Assembly (NCBI RefSeq): GCF_004000885.1
Contig: NZ_BIMC01000016.1
Coordinates: forward strand, 1 to 64,000
DNA: 64,000 nt
DNA from: Paenibacillus glucanolyticus NBRC 15330
GTDB taxonomy: Bacteria > Bacillota > Bacilli > Paenibacillales > Paenibacillaceae
Direction of reading: 5' to 3'
Under the pieces are notes generated by a model that saw nothing but the letters and a program-made list of their open reading frames with translations, was not told where the DNA came from and did no database searches. Shown one piece after another: positions 44,341 to 52,973 of the stretch (the stretch's first letter is position 1; each line of letters begins with the position of its first letter). Both the position numbers and the translations under genes were made by a program.

Positions 44341-45660
44341 TCACGCGCCTGCTTCTTCCTGAAGCAGCTGCTGCTCTTGCCTGATCAGACGAATGCGCGA
44401 GATTCGTTTATTCTCGGTCTCCTCAATCACAAAGTGATAGTCCTCATACAAGATAGACTGACCTTTATGCGGGAGCAGCACCTCAAGACGTGAGGACAGC
44501 CATCCACCGATGGTATCATAGTCTTCTGTATCCACATTCAGACCAAATTGGTCATTAATTTCATCAATCAGCATCAATCCATCAATGGAGTATTCATCCT
44601 CCCCCACCTTCTCAATTCCCGGACGCTCTTCGTCAAACTCATCTTGAATTTCTCCGACGATTTCTTCCATGATGTCCTCCAGCGTTACAAGGCCTGAAGT
44701 CCCGCCGTATTCATCGATCAGAATGGCAATTTGCGTTTTGCTCCGCTGCATTCTTCGCAGCAGCTCGCTGATCTTGATGGATTCAGGAACAGCAATAATC
44801 GGGCGAATCAGGGAAAGCTGGTCACGGACGTAACCGCGCATCAGATCCTTGATGTGAATAAAGCCAACGATATGATCCTTGTCTTCGTCACAGATCGGAT
44901 AACGGGTTCGCATCCCCTCGCTTGCAATTTTCAGATTTTCTTCCAATGAAAGATTATTATATAAACAGATCATCTCTGTCCTTGGGATCATGATCTCCCT
45001 AGCGGTGGTATCGGCAAATTCAAAAACGTTGTCCACCAATACCATGTCCGTATTATCCATCATCCCACTCTCACTGCTCTCTTTCATCATATCCCGAAGC
45101 TCCTCCTCGGTGTGAACGTTGCGCTCCACCACAGGTTTCATCCGGAATATTCGGAGAACGTTATTAGAAAGACCGTTGGCAAACCAGATAAATGGAAACA
45201 TGATGGTATAAAATATTCTCAGCGGACCTGCCGACAGCAGCGTGATTTGTTCCGCTTTGCGAACAGCCACCGTCTTAGGTGCCATGGCACCAAATACGAT
45301 GTGCATGAGTGCAATCAAGATAAATGCAATCACGAAGGAAACGGTATGAACAGCCGTATTGCTCCATCCTATGCCGTTGAACCAAGGCGTGATCATGGCG
45401 GATATGGTTCTTTCGCCGATCCATCCAAGTCCAATGGACACGATGGTGATACCAAACTGGCAAGCGGATATATATCCGTCCAGATTCTTCAGTATGTTCT
45501 GTGCAAATTTTGCACGTCTATGTCCTTCTTCAACCAAAGCGTCAATCCGACTGCTTTTTACCTTAACAAAAGCTAATTCAGCTGATACAAAGAATCCATT
45601 TAACAGGACGAGAAACAATACCAAGGTTAAGCTTATCCAACTCGGTAAGGGGTCACTCAA
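44341..45660 (-). CDS. CNNM/CorC (hemolysin-family) membrane protein with CBS pair
   Basis: The 439-residue protein has a DUF21/CNNM membrane domain (residues 1-190, with LNGFFVSAELAFVKVKSSR and ITIVSIGLGWIGE), a CBS pair (IMIPRTEMICLYNNLSLEE and HIKDLMRGYV, then LLRRMQRSKTQIAILIDEYG and LVTLEDIMEEIVGEIQDE) and a C-terminal CorC_HlyC domain (EDEYSIDGLMLIDEIND). Family members export Mg2+ or related cations, and the hemolysin name is historical. It starts at TTG 45660, five bases after AGGAG, with no ATG alternative. The promoter lies 170 bases upstream, giving a long leader. Confidence 0.92.
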   Translation of the reverse strand: MSDPLPSWISLTLVLFLVLLNGFFVSAELAFVKVKSSRIDALVEEGHRRAKFAQNILKNLDGYISACQFGITIVSIGLGWIGERTISAMITPWFNGIGWSNTAVHTVSFVIAFILIALMHIVFGAMAPKTVAVRKAEQITLLSAGPLRIFYTIMFPFIWFANGLSNNVLRIFRMKPVVERNVHTEEELRDMMKESSESGMMDNTDMVLVDNVFEFADTTAREIMIPRTEMICLYNNLSLEENLKIASEGMRTRYPICDEDKDHIVGFIHIKDLMRGYVRDQLSLIRPIIAVPESIKISELLRRMQRSKTQIAILIDEYGGTSGLVTLEDIMEEIVGEIQDEFDEERPGIEKVGEDEYSIDGLMLIDEINDQFGLNVDTEDYDTIGGWLSSRLEVLLPHKGQSILYEDYHFVIEETENKRISRIRLIRQEQQLLQEEAGA

Positions 45661-46045
45661 TCGATCTCCTACCCGCCATACAGCATGCTATGACGAATAG
45701 GAACACCTCCTTCGGTTATTAAAAATGTGTGGTGCCATCAAGCATAACAACGTGTTCGGACAACGCATCAACTTCCCAATGGTCTCATCTCCTTATCTTA
45801 TTCCGTCGTAATCAAGCTATATAAGTAATTATATAGTACTACGATACACAGTCAAACGTTGTCTTATGACATTAATAAGCGTTGTTACAAGCTATAATTT
45901 GATTCTCAGCCATTAACCCTCATTTCCGGTGAATTCATATATTCTATGAATAAACATTCAAAATGTTAAAAGATTACTATGAATCCCCGCATCTCCCTAG
46001 GACAAAAATCGCATTTCGCTGAATATTAGCCTGGTGAGCCCAAAT
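45661..46045. other. Upstream region and long leader of the CNNM gene
   Basis: This gap holds the promoter at 45828-45855 and a 160-base transcribed leader. The leader has a GGAGGTG about 60 bases before the start, followed by a nine-codon frame that ends in TAG just before the real ribosome binding site. The remainder (45860-46045) shows nothing. Confidence 0.45.
45828..45855 (-). promoter_or_regulatory. Promoter of the CNNM/CorC-type gene
   Basis: On the minus strand TTGACT (45855-45850), 16 bases, TATAAT (45833-45828). Confidence 0.7.
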
Positions 46046-46084
46046 AAAATAACCCCCGTTTACATGGTGTAAACAAGGGTTATT
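46046..46084 (-). terminator. Terminator of cwlJ-gerQ
   Basis: AATAACCC-GTTTACA pairs with TGTAAAC-GGGTTATT over a TGG loop; T-rich tail on the minus strand. Confidence 0.85.
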
Positions 46085-46099
46085 CGTATTTCCGTTGGC

Positions 46100-46534
46100 T
46101 TATCTTGAAGTTGGCGGCGGGTTGCCTATAACACCCGGATATTGGTAATGAAGCGGCTCATCAAATACGACATAATCCAGGTTCACCATCAGCAGGATGA
46201 TACGGCGTCCAGTCGAACGTTCGCTAATGACAATATGATCGCGTCCAGCAGCTTCGATTACGCCAGTGAACACTTTTGCATTCCATTGCGAGTTGTTTTC
46301 ATATGTCATGTAAAAGGTAGCCTGTTTGCCCAAGTTCAAACGGAGAATATTCTCAACGTAAGACTGCTCGAATTGAGGGGCCGGCATTACAGTGCCTCCC
46401 GGAGTGATCGGGCTTCCGCTTGGAACCTCCGGTGGAATGTTGGCCGTATAACCTGCTGTTCCGCGACCAGGCACTCCCGGATAACGCACTCCATTCATGA
46501 AGTTCACAGGTGGCACACCTTGATTGTAGTACAT
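46100..46534 (-). CDS. gerQ: Spore coat protein GerQ
   Basis: The 144-residue protein has a Gly/Pro-rich N-terminus and the conserved GerQ core: SYVENILRLNLGKQATFYM, NNSQWNAKVFTGVIEAAGR, DHIVISE and LLMVNLDYVVFDE. GerQ is a spore-coat protein required for the coat localisation of the lytic enzyme CwlJ, and it is cross-linked by a transglutaminase. AAAGGAGG precedes the ATG. It follows cwlJ by 56 bases, as in B. subtilis. Confidence 0.93.
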   Translation of the reverse strand: MYYNQGVPPVNFMNGVRYPGVPGRGTAGYTANIPPEVPSGSPITPGGTVMPAPQFEQSYVENILRLNLGKQATFYMTYENNSQWNAKVFTGVIEAAGRDHIVISERSTGRRIILLMVNLDYVVFDEPLHYQYPGVIGNPPPTSR

Positions 46535-46590
46535 AAGTAATTTCCTCCTTTAATGTATATCTTCCGCAATATGCGGATGTACAACGTGGA

Positions 46591-47013
46591 TCAATAAACT
46601 GCCGGGCAATCGCCATATGTTGGACTGAAGAAGCAGTGTGCTTTAAAGCGGCCTGTGTTCTGCTGGTTGTACCAGGTAGGCGGGCAATCCCCTACCGGAC
46701 GGAAAAACCATAATGCATTGGTTGCCGGCCAGGTGCGCTCTCCATTGATAACTCTTTGGGCTAGGCGCCGGTCGGCCTCCCTGGCTCTTTGATAAAAATA
46801 GCCTTTTTGTGTTGCTTCAAACCCTCCCGGGTTCTGGAACACCATATCATTCATGTTGCGGATGTTCATAAAGTCCAAGCAGTTGGACAGTATCCGGTTC
46901 ACGCCGACATTCCCAACCATGAGCATGCCTTGCTCGCCTTCACCCTCTGCCTCTGCGCGGAGCAATCTTGCCAGAAGATCCACATCATTCGAATTTGCTT
47001 TGATGACTGCCAC
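46591..47013 (-). CDS. cwlJ: Spore cortex-lytic enzyme CwlJ
   Basis: The 140-residue protein is a Hydrolase_2 (SleB-type) domain without a peptidoglycan-binding module, as CwlJ. LLARLLRAEAEGEGEQGML has the catalytic Glu, and PATNALWFFRPVGDCPPTW and GRFKAHCFFSPTYGDC form the rest of the domain. It degrades spore cortex during germination, in response to Ca-dipicolinate. The start is GTG 47013 with AGGGGAA upstream. A sporulation promoter lies 34-63 bases before the start. It heads the cwlJ-gerQ operon. Confidence 0.94.
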   Translation of the reverse strand: MAVIKANSNDVDLLARLLRAEAEGEGEQGMLMVGNVGVNRILSNCLDFMNIRNMNDMVFQNPGGFEATQKGYFYQRAREADRRLAQRVINGERTWPATNALWFFRPVGDCPPTWYNQQNTGRFKAHCFFSPTYGDCPAVY

Positions 47014-47046
47014 AGAGTTCCCCTCGCTTCCTTAAGATCACTTTGT

Positions 47047-47076
47047 ATCGTATGTGCATTCGCCCATGAATGTGAC
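47047..47076 (-). promoter_or_regulatory. Sporulation sigma-E-type promoter of cwlJ
   Basis: On the minus strand GTCACATT (47076-47069), 14 bases and CATACGAT (47054-47047). The consensus of sigma E is roughly KMATATT, 13-15 bases, CATACAHT. The B. subtilis cwlJ-gerQ operon is sigma-E controlled, which agrees. Confidence 0.75.
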
Positions 47077-47236
47077 AGTAGCAGCAGAAAAATATTCTGA
47101 TGGTGCATTGGAGGGTGAACAACAGGTTGTCATAGGTTTATGCCTAATTTATTTGCATGCTTTTAAATACTATAATCATCGTATCGATTCGAGGCGTTCT
47201 TTTGTGATCTTGCCCTATTTCCGAAGGAGGAGTACC

Positions 47237-47434
47237 ATGACCGATTTTGAAGCGATTTATCAGAAGTATTTGAAAGAACAAAAAAATGAAGCAGAGCCTC
47301 GTAGGCTCGAGATGCTGGAACGTGAGCTGATTGGAACTAAACTAGAAAATACAAACCCGATCTTCCTTCTCCGAAAGACCGTCAGCTCATCGTCCTTCAT
47401 ATCGAAGATAGACTTCCCGTCAACGATAACTTGA
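47237..47434 (+). pseudogene. Remnant of a larger gene, N-terminus only
   Basis: A frame of 65 codons starts at ATG 47237, six bases after GAAGGAGG. The first 36 residues (MTDFEAIYQKYLKEQKNEAE, PRRLEMLERELIGTKL) read like the helical N-terminus of a DUF/endonuclease-like family in Bacillus and Paenibacillus. After that the residues become Ser-rich and lose that character (SSSSFISKIDF). The likely reading is a 3' deletion. A small intact gene cannot be excluded. Confidence 0.5.
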
Positions 47435-47526
47435 CCGCTAGTTCCCTATCCAGATCCCATCCTTTGTTAATATCATTATGGGTATCATACTTCCTAATCC
47501 TCTATCCTATGATTTATTCCTGAACA

Positions 47527-47568
47527 GAAAAAAGCTCTGTGCCGCAATCCAGCGCGGTACAGAGCTTT
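47527..47568 (-). terminator. Terminator of the rhamnosidase gene
   Basis: AAAGCTCTGT-CCGC pairs with GCG-GGT-ACAGAGCTTT; on the minus strand TTTTTTCTG follows. Confidence 0.85.
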
Positions 47569-47590
47569 AGATTCATACTTTTATTCATCC

Positions 47591-50272
47591 CTAACTGGAA
47601 TGACCGGTGAATTTATAACAGAAATGATAATGACCAGATCCTGCTTGAATCACAACGCCGGCTTTGCCATCGCAAGCGGAATGAACGCCCTTGGCTTCAA
47701 GCAGTGGCGTCCCATCGCCTTCCGTTACCCTCGTTCCGTCAAAAATACCAGGCAGACGGATTTCCGCTGTTGTATTGGGCGGAATGGTTATCTCCAGCCG
47801 GAAGTCCCCAGCATTGCCCAATCTCCAATACGACCGGACCCTTCCATACATCGTATCGATCGTTCCTGCTGCCCACGTCAATCCCTCGCCAGGCACGGGA
47901 GCAATCACGATTCGTTTATAACCCGGCGCTTCCTCCACCGTCTGGATTCCGGCAACCGTTCGATACAGCCAATCGCCGATCGCACCGTAAGCATAATGAT
48001 TAAACGAATTCATGTCGCGACTCCAGAAGCTGCCATCTTCCTTAATGCCGTCCCAATGCTCCCATATCGTTGTGGCGCCCTTGGTGACCGGATATAGCCA
48101 TGAAGGATAGTCCTGCTGGAGCAGCAGCTTATAAGCTGCGTCATGCATGCCCTGCTGACTTAACACATGACTAATGTAAGGAGTGCCCACAAACCCTGTC
48201 GTCAAGTGAAACTTGCTCTCTTCCAGCAGAGTGTAAAGACGGGCTGCTGCCCGTTTCTCTGCCGCTTCATCCAGCAATCCGAACATAAGTGCAAGCACAT
48301 GCGCGGTCTGTGTCGATGCCGCAAGGCGTCCGGATGGGGTCGCGAATTCGCTGCGAAACGCGGCTACCACCTGCTCCTTCAGTTTGGAATACACGGCCGC
48401 ATCCTCTTTTTGTCCCAATACGACTGCGGTTTTACGCAACAATTCAACCGAATAGGCATAAAACGCCGATGCGATCAAATCCCGCTCTGTGGCACCTACG
48501 TAGTCACCCGATTTCGCATCCAGTCCCAGCCAATCTCCAAAATGGAAGCCGGTATTCCACAGATATTCATTCTCCCCTTGGCCTTGAATGTAGGCAACCC
48601 AGCGCTTCATGCTCTCATATTGCCGTTCCAATATTCGCTGATCACCGTAACTCACATAGATCGTCCAGGGACATATAACCGCTGCATCCCCCCAAGCGGC
48701 CGAAGCGAAGTCTCCCTTGCCGAGCACATGAGGAACAACGAAGGGAACCGCCCCATCGTCACGCTGTTCTGCAGCCAAGTCGGATAACCATTTGGTAAAA
48801 AACGGGGCCACATTGGACAGATAGGATGCTGTCTGAATAAACATCTGTGCATCTCCTGTCCAGCCTAAACGCTCGTCACGCTGCGGGCAATCCGTGGGTA
48901 CATCGAGGAAATTCCCCTTAAGCCCCCATCTGATGTTGCTCTGCAATTGATTCACCAAGGGTTCGGAGCACTCAAAGTTCCCCGTCTCTTCAAAATCCGA
49001 ATGAACCACAACGGCTTCAAAAGCTTCATGATCCAACTGCTCCTCCGTGAATCCGGATAATCGAACATACCGAAAGCCCTGGAATGTAAAATGAGGTTCA
49101 TAGGTTTCTTTGCCATCACCCTTTAATGTGTACCCGATGGTTTGTTTAGCCGTTCGGAGATTCTCGGTATAGAAATTCCCTTCGCTATCCAATATTTCGG
49201 CATGTTCCAGCGTCACCACAGCCCCTTCTGTCCCCGTAAGACTGAAACGGACCCATCCAACCAGGTTTTGTCCAAAATCAATGACCATCTCGCCTTTAGG
49301 CGTAACCAGCCACTCAGTTGGCCGTACCGTTTGGATTGCTCTTACAGGTTCGTTAATCTGAGGCTTCAACATGTCATAACCATGCTCCAGCGATTCCACT
49401 CCATGCCAATCGCGAGACATATAATCCGGTGTGCTGAAACCCTCGAATTCCAGGCGGGCGTCATAGGTTTCGCCGTGATAGATCTCTGACATTACAATCG
49501 GACCTTTGGCTGACTGCCAGCTTGAATCTGTTGTGATCAGCTCCTCGCTCCCATCCGTGTATGTTATATGCAGTTCTAACAGCAAGGCTAGTCGATCTCC
49601 ATAGATGGCACCCTTCTCCTGCCAGCCCAATTGCCCTTTGTACCAACCATTTCCGAGCCATGCTCCAATCGCATTCTGTTCCGCTCTTAACATGTCCGTT
49701 ACATCATAGGTTTGCGTCTGAATCGTATGCTCATAACTGGTCCAGCCAGGCGTGAAATAACGATCTCCCACCCGCTGCCCGTTAAGCTCCAGCTCATATA
49801 GCCCTAATGCCGTTGCGTATATTCGTGCCTGCCTGACGGAGGAATTCAGTCGGAAGCTTTTGCGGAGGAGCGGCAGATGCGGGGAGTCGGTGGGCAGCAA
49901 CGATAAGGGTGCAGATATCCATTTCCCTGCCCACTGCTCCCCTTCCAGCTTACCGGTCTCCCAATATGCGATATCTGACCATTCCGATAATTCCCCGTCT
50001 TGATTCCACAGGCGCACGCGATAGTTATAGCGCTTACAAGACTTTGTATCCAGCTCCTCCAATTCAACATGGACCGATTGTGATGAAGCCACTTTTCCCG
50101 ATGTCCAGTAAGGCTCAGAGAAATTTGGAAGATTCGAAACCTCAATCTCATAAGCGGTTTGGCTGACCGCTCTTTCATCCGAATCCAGCCTCCAGCTTAT
50201 TCGAGGACATCTCTCTCCAATACCTATCGGGTTATGCTGATACTCACACCGCAAGTCCGTCACCTTAAACAT
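47591..50272 (-). CDS. GH78 alpha-L-rhamnosidase
   Basis: An enzyme of 893 residues that removes terminal alpha-L-rhamnose. It has the usual order: an N-terminal beta-sandwich (residues 1-120), a second Ig-like domain with WISAPLS, an (alpha/alpha)6 barrel holding DCPQRDERLGWTGDAQ near residues 461-476 (catalytic acids), and a C-terminal beta-sandwich. There is no signal peptide, so it is probably cytoplasmic and acts on imported oligosaccharides. ATG 50272 with ACGGAGG seven bases upstream is used; the longer frame starts at 50350. A divergent AraC-type gene starts 194 bases away and is the likely regulator. Confidence 0.93.
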   Translation of the reverse strand: MFKVTDLRCEYQHNPIGIGERCPRISWRLDSDERAVSQTAYEIEVSNLPNFSEPYWTSGKVASSQSVHVELEELDTKSCKRYNYRVRLWNQDGELSEWSDIAYWETGKLEGEQWAGKWISAPLSLLPTDSPHLPLLRKSFRLNSSVRQARIYATALGLYELELNGQRVGDRYFTPGWTSYEHTIQTQTYDVTDMLRAEQNAIGAWLGNGWYKGQLGWQEKGAIYGDRLALLLELHITYTDGSEELITTDSSWQSAKGPIVMSEIYHGETYDARLEFEGFSTPDYMSRDWHGVESLEHGYDMLKPQINEPVRAIQTVRPTEWLVTPKGEMVIDFGQNLVGWVRFSLTGTEGAVVTLEHAEILDSEGNFYTENLRTAKQTIGYTLKGDGKETYEPHFTFQGFRYVRLSGFTEEQLDHEAFEAVVVHSDFEETGNFECSEPLVNQLQSNIRWGLKGNFLDVPTDCPQRDERLGWTGDAQMFIQTASYLSNVAPFFTKWLSDLAAEQRDDGAVPFVVPHVLGKGDFASAAWGDAAVICPWTIYVSYGDQRILERQYESMKRWVAYIQGQGENEYLWNTGFHFGDWLGLDAKSGDYVGATERDLIASAFYAYSVELLRKTAVVLGQKEDAAVYSKLKEQVVAAFRSEFATPSGRLAASTQTAHVLALMFGLLDEAAEKRAAARLYTLLEESKFHLTTGFVGTPYISHVLSQQGMHDAAYKLLLQQDYPSWLYPVTKGATTIWEHWDGIKEDGSFWSRDMNSFNHYAYGAIGDWLYRTVAGIQTVEEAPGYKRIVIAPVPGEGLTWAAGTIDTMYGRVRSYWRLGNAGDFRLEITIPPNTTAEIRLPGIFDGTRVTEGDGTPLLEAKGVHSACDGKAGVVIQAGSGHYHFCYKFTGHSS

Positions 50273-50465
50273 AATCAAGCCTCCGTTCACTTCATATTTA
50301 TGGCACACACCTTGGTTATAGGACTTCTGCCGGAATGTAATATTCCACATTCGTGCCTATTTCAACTATTATTATAAGTGAACATCATCTCAATATTATG
50401 GGTATAACGGACAAGTGCATGCGGTATTACGGACTTTCTTCCGTTATGGTCCAGGAGGGGCATAT

Positions 50466-51338
50466 ATGATGAAAAGACCGATGGAAACCTACTATGGGGA
50501 TCACTTTTTCCGGGATGACACCATGATGTACGTGAATCGAAATGCGGAGAATTTTTCAGGCTCATACCATAACCATGATTTTTTGGAAATCGCTTATATT
50601 GTGGAAGGTGAAGGCTTTCATCATCTGGAGAACACGGTGCAGCGAGTCCGCAAAGGCCATATTTTCTATATACCGCTCGGCGTGTCCCACGTATTCCGGC
50701 CTACTTCTGCAAACGGGAAGCCGCTCATTGTGAACAACTGCATATTCTCTGTACAGCTGCTGTCCAAGCTGATTGCCTTTGCTTCAGATTCCGATACAGC
50801 ATCCTTTCTGCAACGAATGCAGGACGGCTCTCTTGGGTACAAATCGATTATGGACCAGCATGACCGTTTCGAGAAGCTGTTCGACTCCCTCTATGAACAA
50901 AATGCCATGCCAATCCGTGGGTCAGCTGTTTATTTGCACACTCTGCTTCTACAGCTGGTCATTGAATTCAGCCGTGCAATCGAGCATTTGCATACAAAGC
51001 CTTCAGAACTTCAACATCATTCATTTCAAGATGTTCTTCAATACGTGGAGAGACATTACATGCACGAGCTTTCGCTAACGGTTCTTGCGCATATCAGCGG
51101 ATTCAGCGAACGCCATCTGCAGCGCTTGTTCCGCCGATATACCGCTCAAAGCTGGCATCATTACTTACAGACCGTACGTGTTCGGATGAGCCGGGAACTG
51201 CTGCGAACGACCCCGGATAAAGTCAGTGCAATTGCCGAGAAGGTAGGTTATAAGGACATTCACTCCTTTAACTCGGTATTCAAAAGGAATACCGGACTCA
51301 CACCGGGTCAGTACCGCAGTGAAACCAGGATCGATTGA
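50466..51338 (+). CDS. AraC family regulator with cupin sensor domain
   Basis: The 290-residue protein has a cupin-like sugar-binding N-terminus (YHNHDFLEIAYIVEGEGFHH, KGHIFYIPLGVSHVF) and two C-terminal helix-turn-helix motifs (LTVLAHISGFSERHLQRLF and VSAIAEKVGYKDIHSFNSVF, ending in GLTPGQYR). It probably activates the divergent rhamnosidase gene when rhamnose or a rhamnoside is present. AGGAGG lies seven bases before ATG 50466. The frame extending back to 50415 has no signal. Confidence 0.9.
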   Translation: MMKRPMETYYGDHFFRDDTMMYVNRNAENFSGSYHNHDFLEIAYIVEGEGFHHLENTVQRVRKGHIFYIPLGVSHVFRPTSANGKPLIVNNCIFSVQLLSKLIAFASDSDTASFLQRMQDGSLGYKSIMDQHDRFEKLFDSLYEQNAMPIRGSAVYLHTLLLQLVIEFSRAIEHLHTKPSELQHHSFQDVLQYVERHYMHELSLTVLAHISGFSERHLQRLFRRYTAQSWHHYLQTVRVRMSRELLRTTPDKVSAIAEKVGYKDIHSFNSVFKRNTGLTPGQYRSETRID

Positions 51339-51368
51339 ACAGAGGTCCAACTCCTAATAACGGAGTCC

Positions 51369-52187
51369 TCAAACTTTGAACAATTTTACATGCTCTTGCG
51401 CCCACTCGGCAAAGGTTCTGGCAGGTCGGCCCGTTACGATTTCAACTGTTGGATTGACGGTGTAGGCTTCGACCGGAGGGTTCATATGCCAGTTGATGAC
51501 ATAATCCATGATGTCCTCCCCTACTCCAAGTTCCGCCATGCGTTTACGCTCCTGCTCCTCTGTTAAGCGGATGAATTGAATGTCTCTGCCGATAAGATCG
51601 CTGAGGATTCGAACCTTATCTTGAACGGATAATGCTTCGGGACCGGTTAAGGTATAGATTTTACCGGCATGACCGTCTTCCGTCAGGGCTGCGGCAGCTA
51701 CCCGTCCAATATCTCCTTCATGTATCAATGCACTGATCGAGTCTCCATAAAGATCACGGACGACCCCCTCCGTTCGTATCGACTCCCTCCAGCTCAGCAC
51801 ATTGGACATGTATTCAACCGGCTGCAGCTGTGTCCATTCCAGATTGCTTGATTCAACTGCATGCTCTACCGTGCCTTTCTTTCCGTCCCATAATACACTC
51901 ACTCGCTGAACCCCTGCTGCTTCGGCAGCTGCAATGATCTCTTTCCCTGTCGTAAGCGGAACGTAGCCTGTTCCAGTGGTAATTAAATGCAGACCGCTCA
52001 CCCCCTCTAATGCGGGTACCAGAGTGTCAGGATTACTTAAATCTCCGCCGACAACTTCAACAGCTGCAGGCAATTTAGCTGAAGCCGGATAGCGGCTAAG
52101 CGCCCTTACCTTATGACCGGCCTTAAGCAATTCTTCCACCACATGACGTCCTACATTTCCGGTTGCACCTGTGACCAAAATCGTCAT
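51369..52187 (-). CDS. NmrA-like NAD(P)-binding reductase/regulator
   Basis: The 272-residue protein is an atypical SDR of the NmrA/QorB group. TILVTGATGNVGRHVVEEL is the NADP-binding Rossmann turn, HKVRALSRYP follows the second strand, and VEVVGGDL the third. The Tyr-x3-Lys catalytic pair of classical SDRs is lacking (VEYMSNVLSW). Members are NADPH:quinone reductases or redox sensors. ATG 52187 is eight bases from GGAGG; ATG 52193 is too close. It converges with the AraC gene. Confidence 0.87.
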   Translation of the reverse strand: MTILVTGATGNVGRHVVEELLKAGHKVRALSRYPASAKLPAAVEVVGGDLSNPDTLVPALEGVSGLHLITTGTGYVPLTTGKEIIAAAEAAGVQRVSVLWDGKKGTVEHAVESSNLEWTQLQPVEYMSNVLSWRESIRTEGVVRDLYGDSISALIHEGDIGRVAAAALTEDGHAGKIYTLTGPEALSVQDKVRILSDLIGRDIQFIRLTEEQERKRMAELGVGEDIMDYVINWHMNPPVEAYTVNPTVEIVTGRPARTFAEWAQEHVKLFKV

Positions 52188-52278
52188 TTTCATTCCCTCC
52201 CTATGGGTGATTGTTGTATTTCCATTAAACCGCAATTCGAAGTGGGTTACGTCCAGCGCTGGTCTTATGCCAGCATTA

Positions 52279-52307
52279 TAAAAAGGCCTTATCCAAAGAT
52301 AAGACCT
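52279..52307 (-). terminator. Terminator of the two-component operon
   Basis: AGG-CTTATC pairs with GATAAG-CCT over a CAAA loop, with T5 on the minus strand. Short but well placed after the response-regulator gene. Confidence 0.65.
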
Positions 52308-52331
52308 CTCACTACGACCATAGTCTGATAT

Positions 52332-52973
52332 TTACTTGCCGTACCAATGGTTCCTGATCGCATACAGCGCTGCCTGGGTTCGATCCTGCACCTCCATTTT
52401 TCCTAAAATATGAGTTATATGCGTCTTTACGGTTTTCTCGGTAATATGCAGCTCCACCGCAATCTCTTTATTGCTCCGCCCCATTGTAATTTGTTCGAGT
52501 ACATGCTGTTCACGCTTGGTCAGAATATCAATTCCTTTGGCAGCTTCCCCGTCTGTTGCTACATGAGCGATTAACTGGTTTGTCACTTGGGGATGAAGCA
52601 TTCGATTCCCGTTAACGGCAGCCACGATGGTCTCTACCAACACTTTGGGTTCAATATCCTTCAACTGATATCCAATGGCTCCCGCTTTGATGGCTGGCAG
52701 GACGGAATCACGGTCGGCAAAACTGGTAAGTATGATAACCTTGATATGAGGAAATTCGCTTGTGATCCGTTTTGTGGCTTCAACTCCATCCATCTCCGGC
52801 ATCATCAAATCCATCAATACGACATCAGGCTGCAGCATTTCTGCCTTAGCCAGAGCTTCGCGCCCATTCAGCGCCTGATCCACAATTTCAATCATGGGCT
52901 GGGTCTGCAAGAAATAACGCAAGCCCCTTAATACAACGAGATGATCGTCAACGATGAGAACTTTAATCTTCAT
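52332..52973 (-). CDS. NarL/LuxR-type response regulator
   Basis: The 213-residue regulator has a receiver domain (VLIVDDHLVVLRGL, phospho-acceptor Asp 55 in VVLMDLMMPEMDG, LTSFAD with the conserved Thr/Ser, and K in YQLKDIEPK) and a LuxR helix-turn-helix (LTKREQHVLEQITMGRSNKE, ITEKTVKTHITHIL). The ATG overlaps the stop of the upstream kinase gene by four bases, so the pair is cotranslated. It belongs with the GAF kinase described next. Confidence 0.93.
   Translation of the reverse strand: MKIKVLIVDDHLVVLRGLRYFLQTQPMIEIVDQALNGREALAKAEMLQPDVVLMDLMMPEMDGVEATKRITSEFPHIKVIILTSFADRDSVLPAIKAGAIGYQLKDIEPKVLVETIVAAVNGNRMLHPQVTNQLIAHVATDGEAAKGIDILTKREQHVLEQITMGRSNKEIAVELHITEKTVKTHITHILGKMEVQDRTQAALYAIRNHWYGK

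Noticed and set aside
50273..50350. Longer start for the GH78 rhamnosidase
   Set aside because: The extension has no Shine-Dalgarno sequence and removes most of the divergent promoter region.
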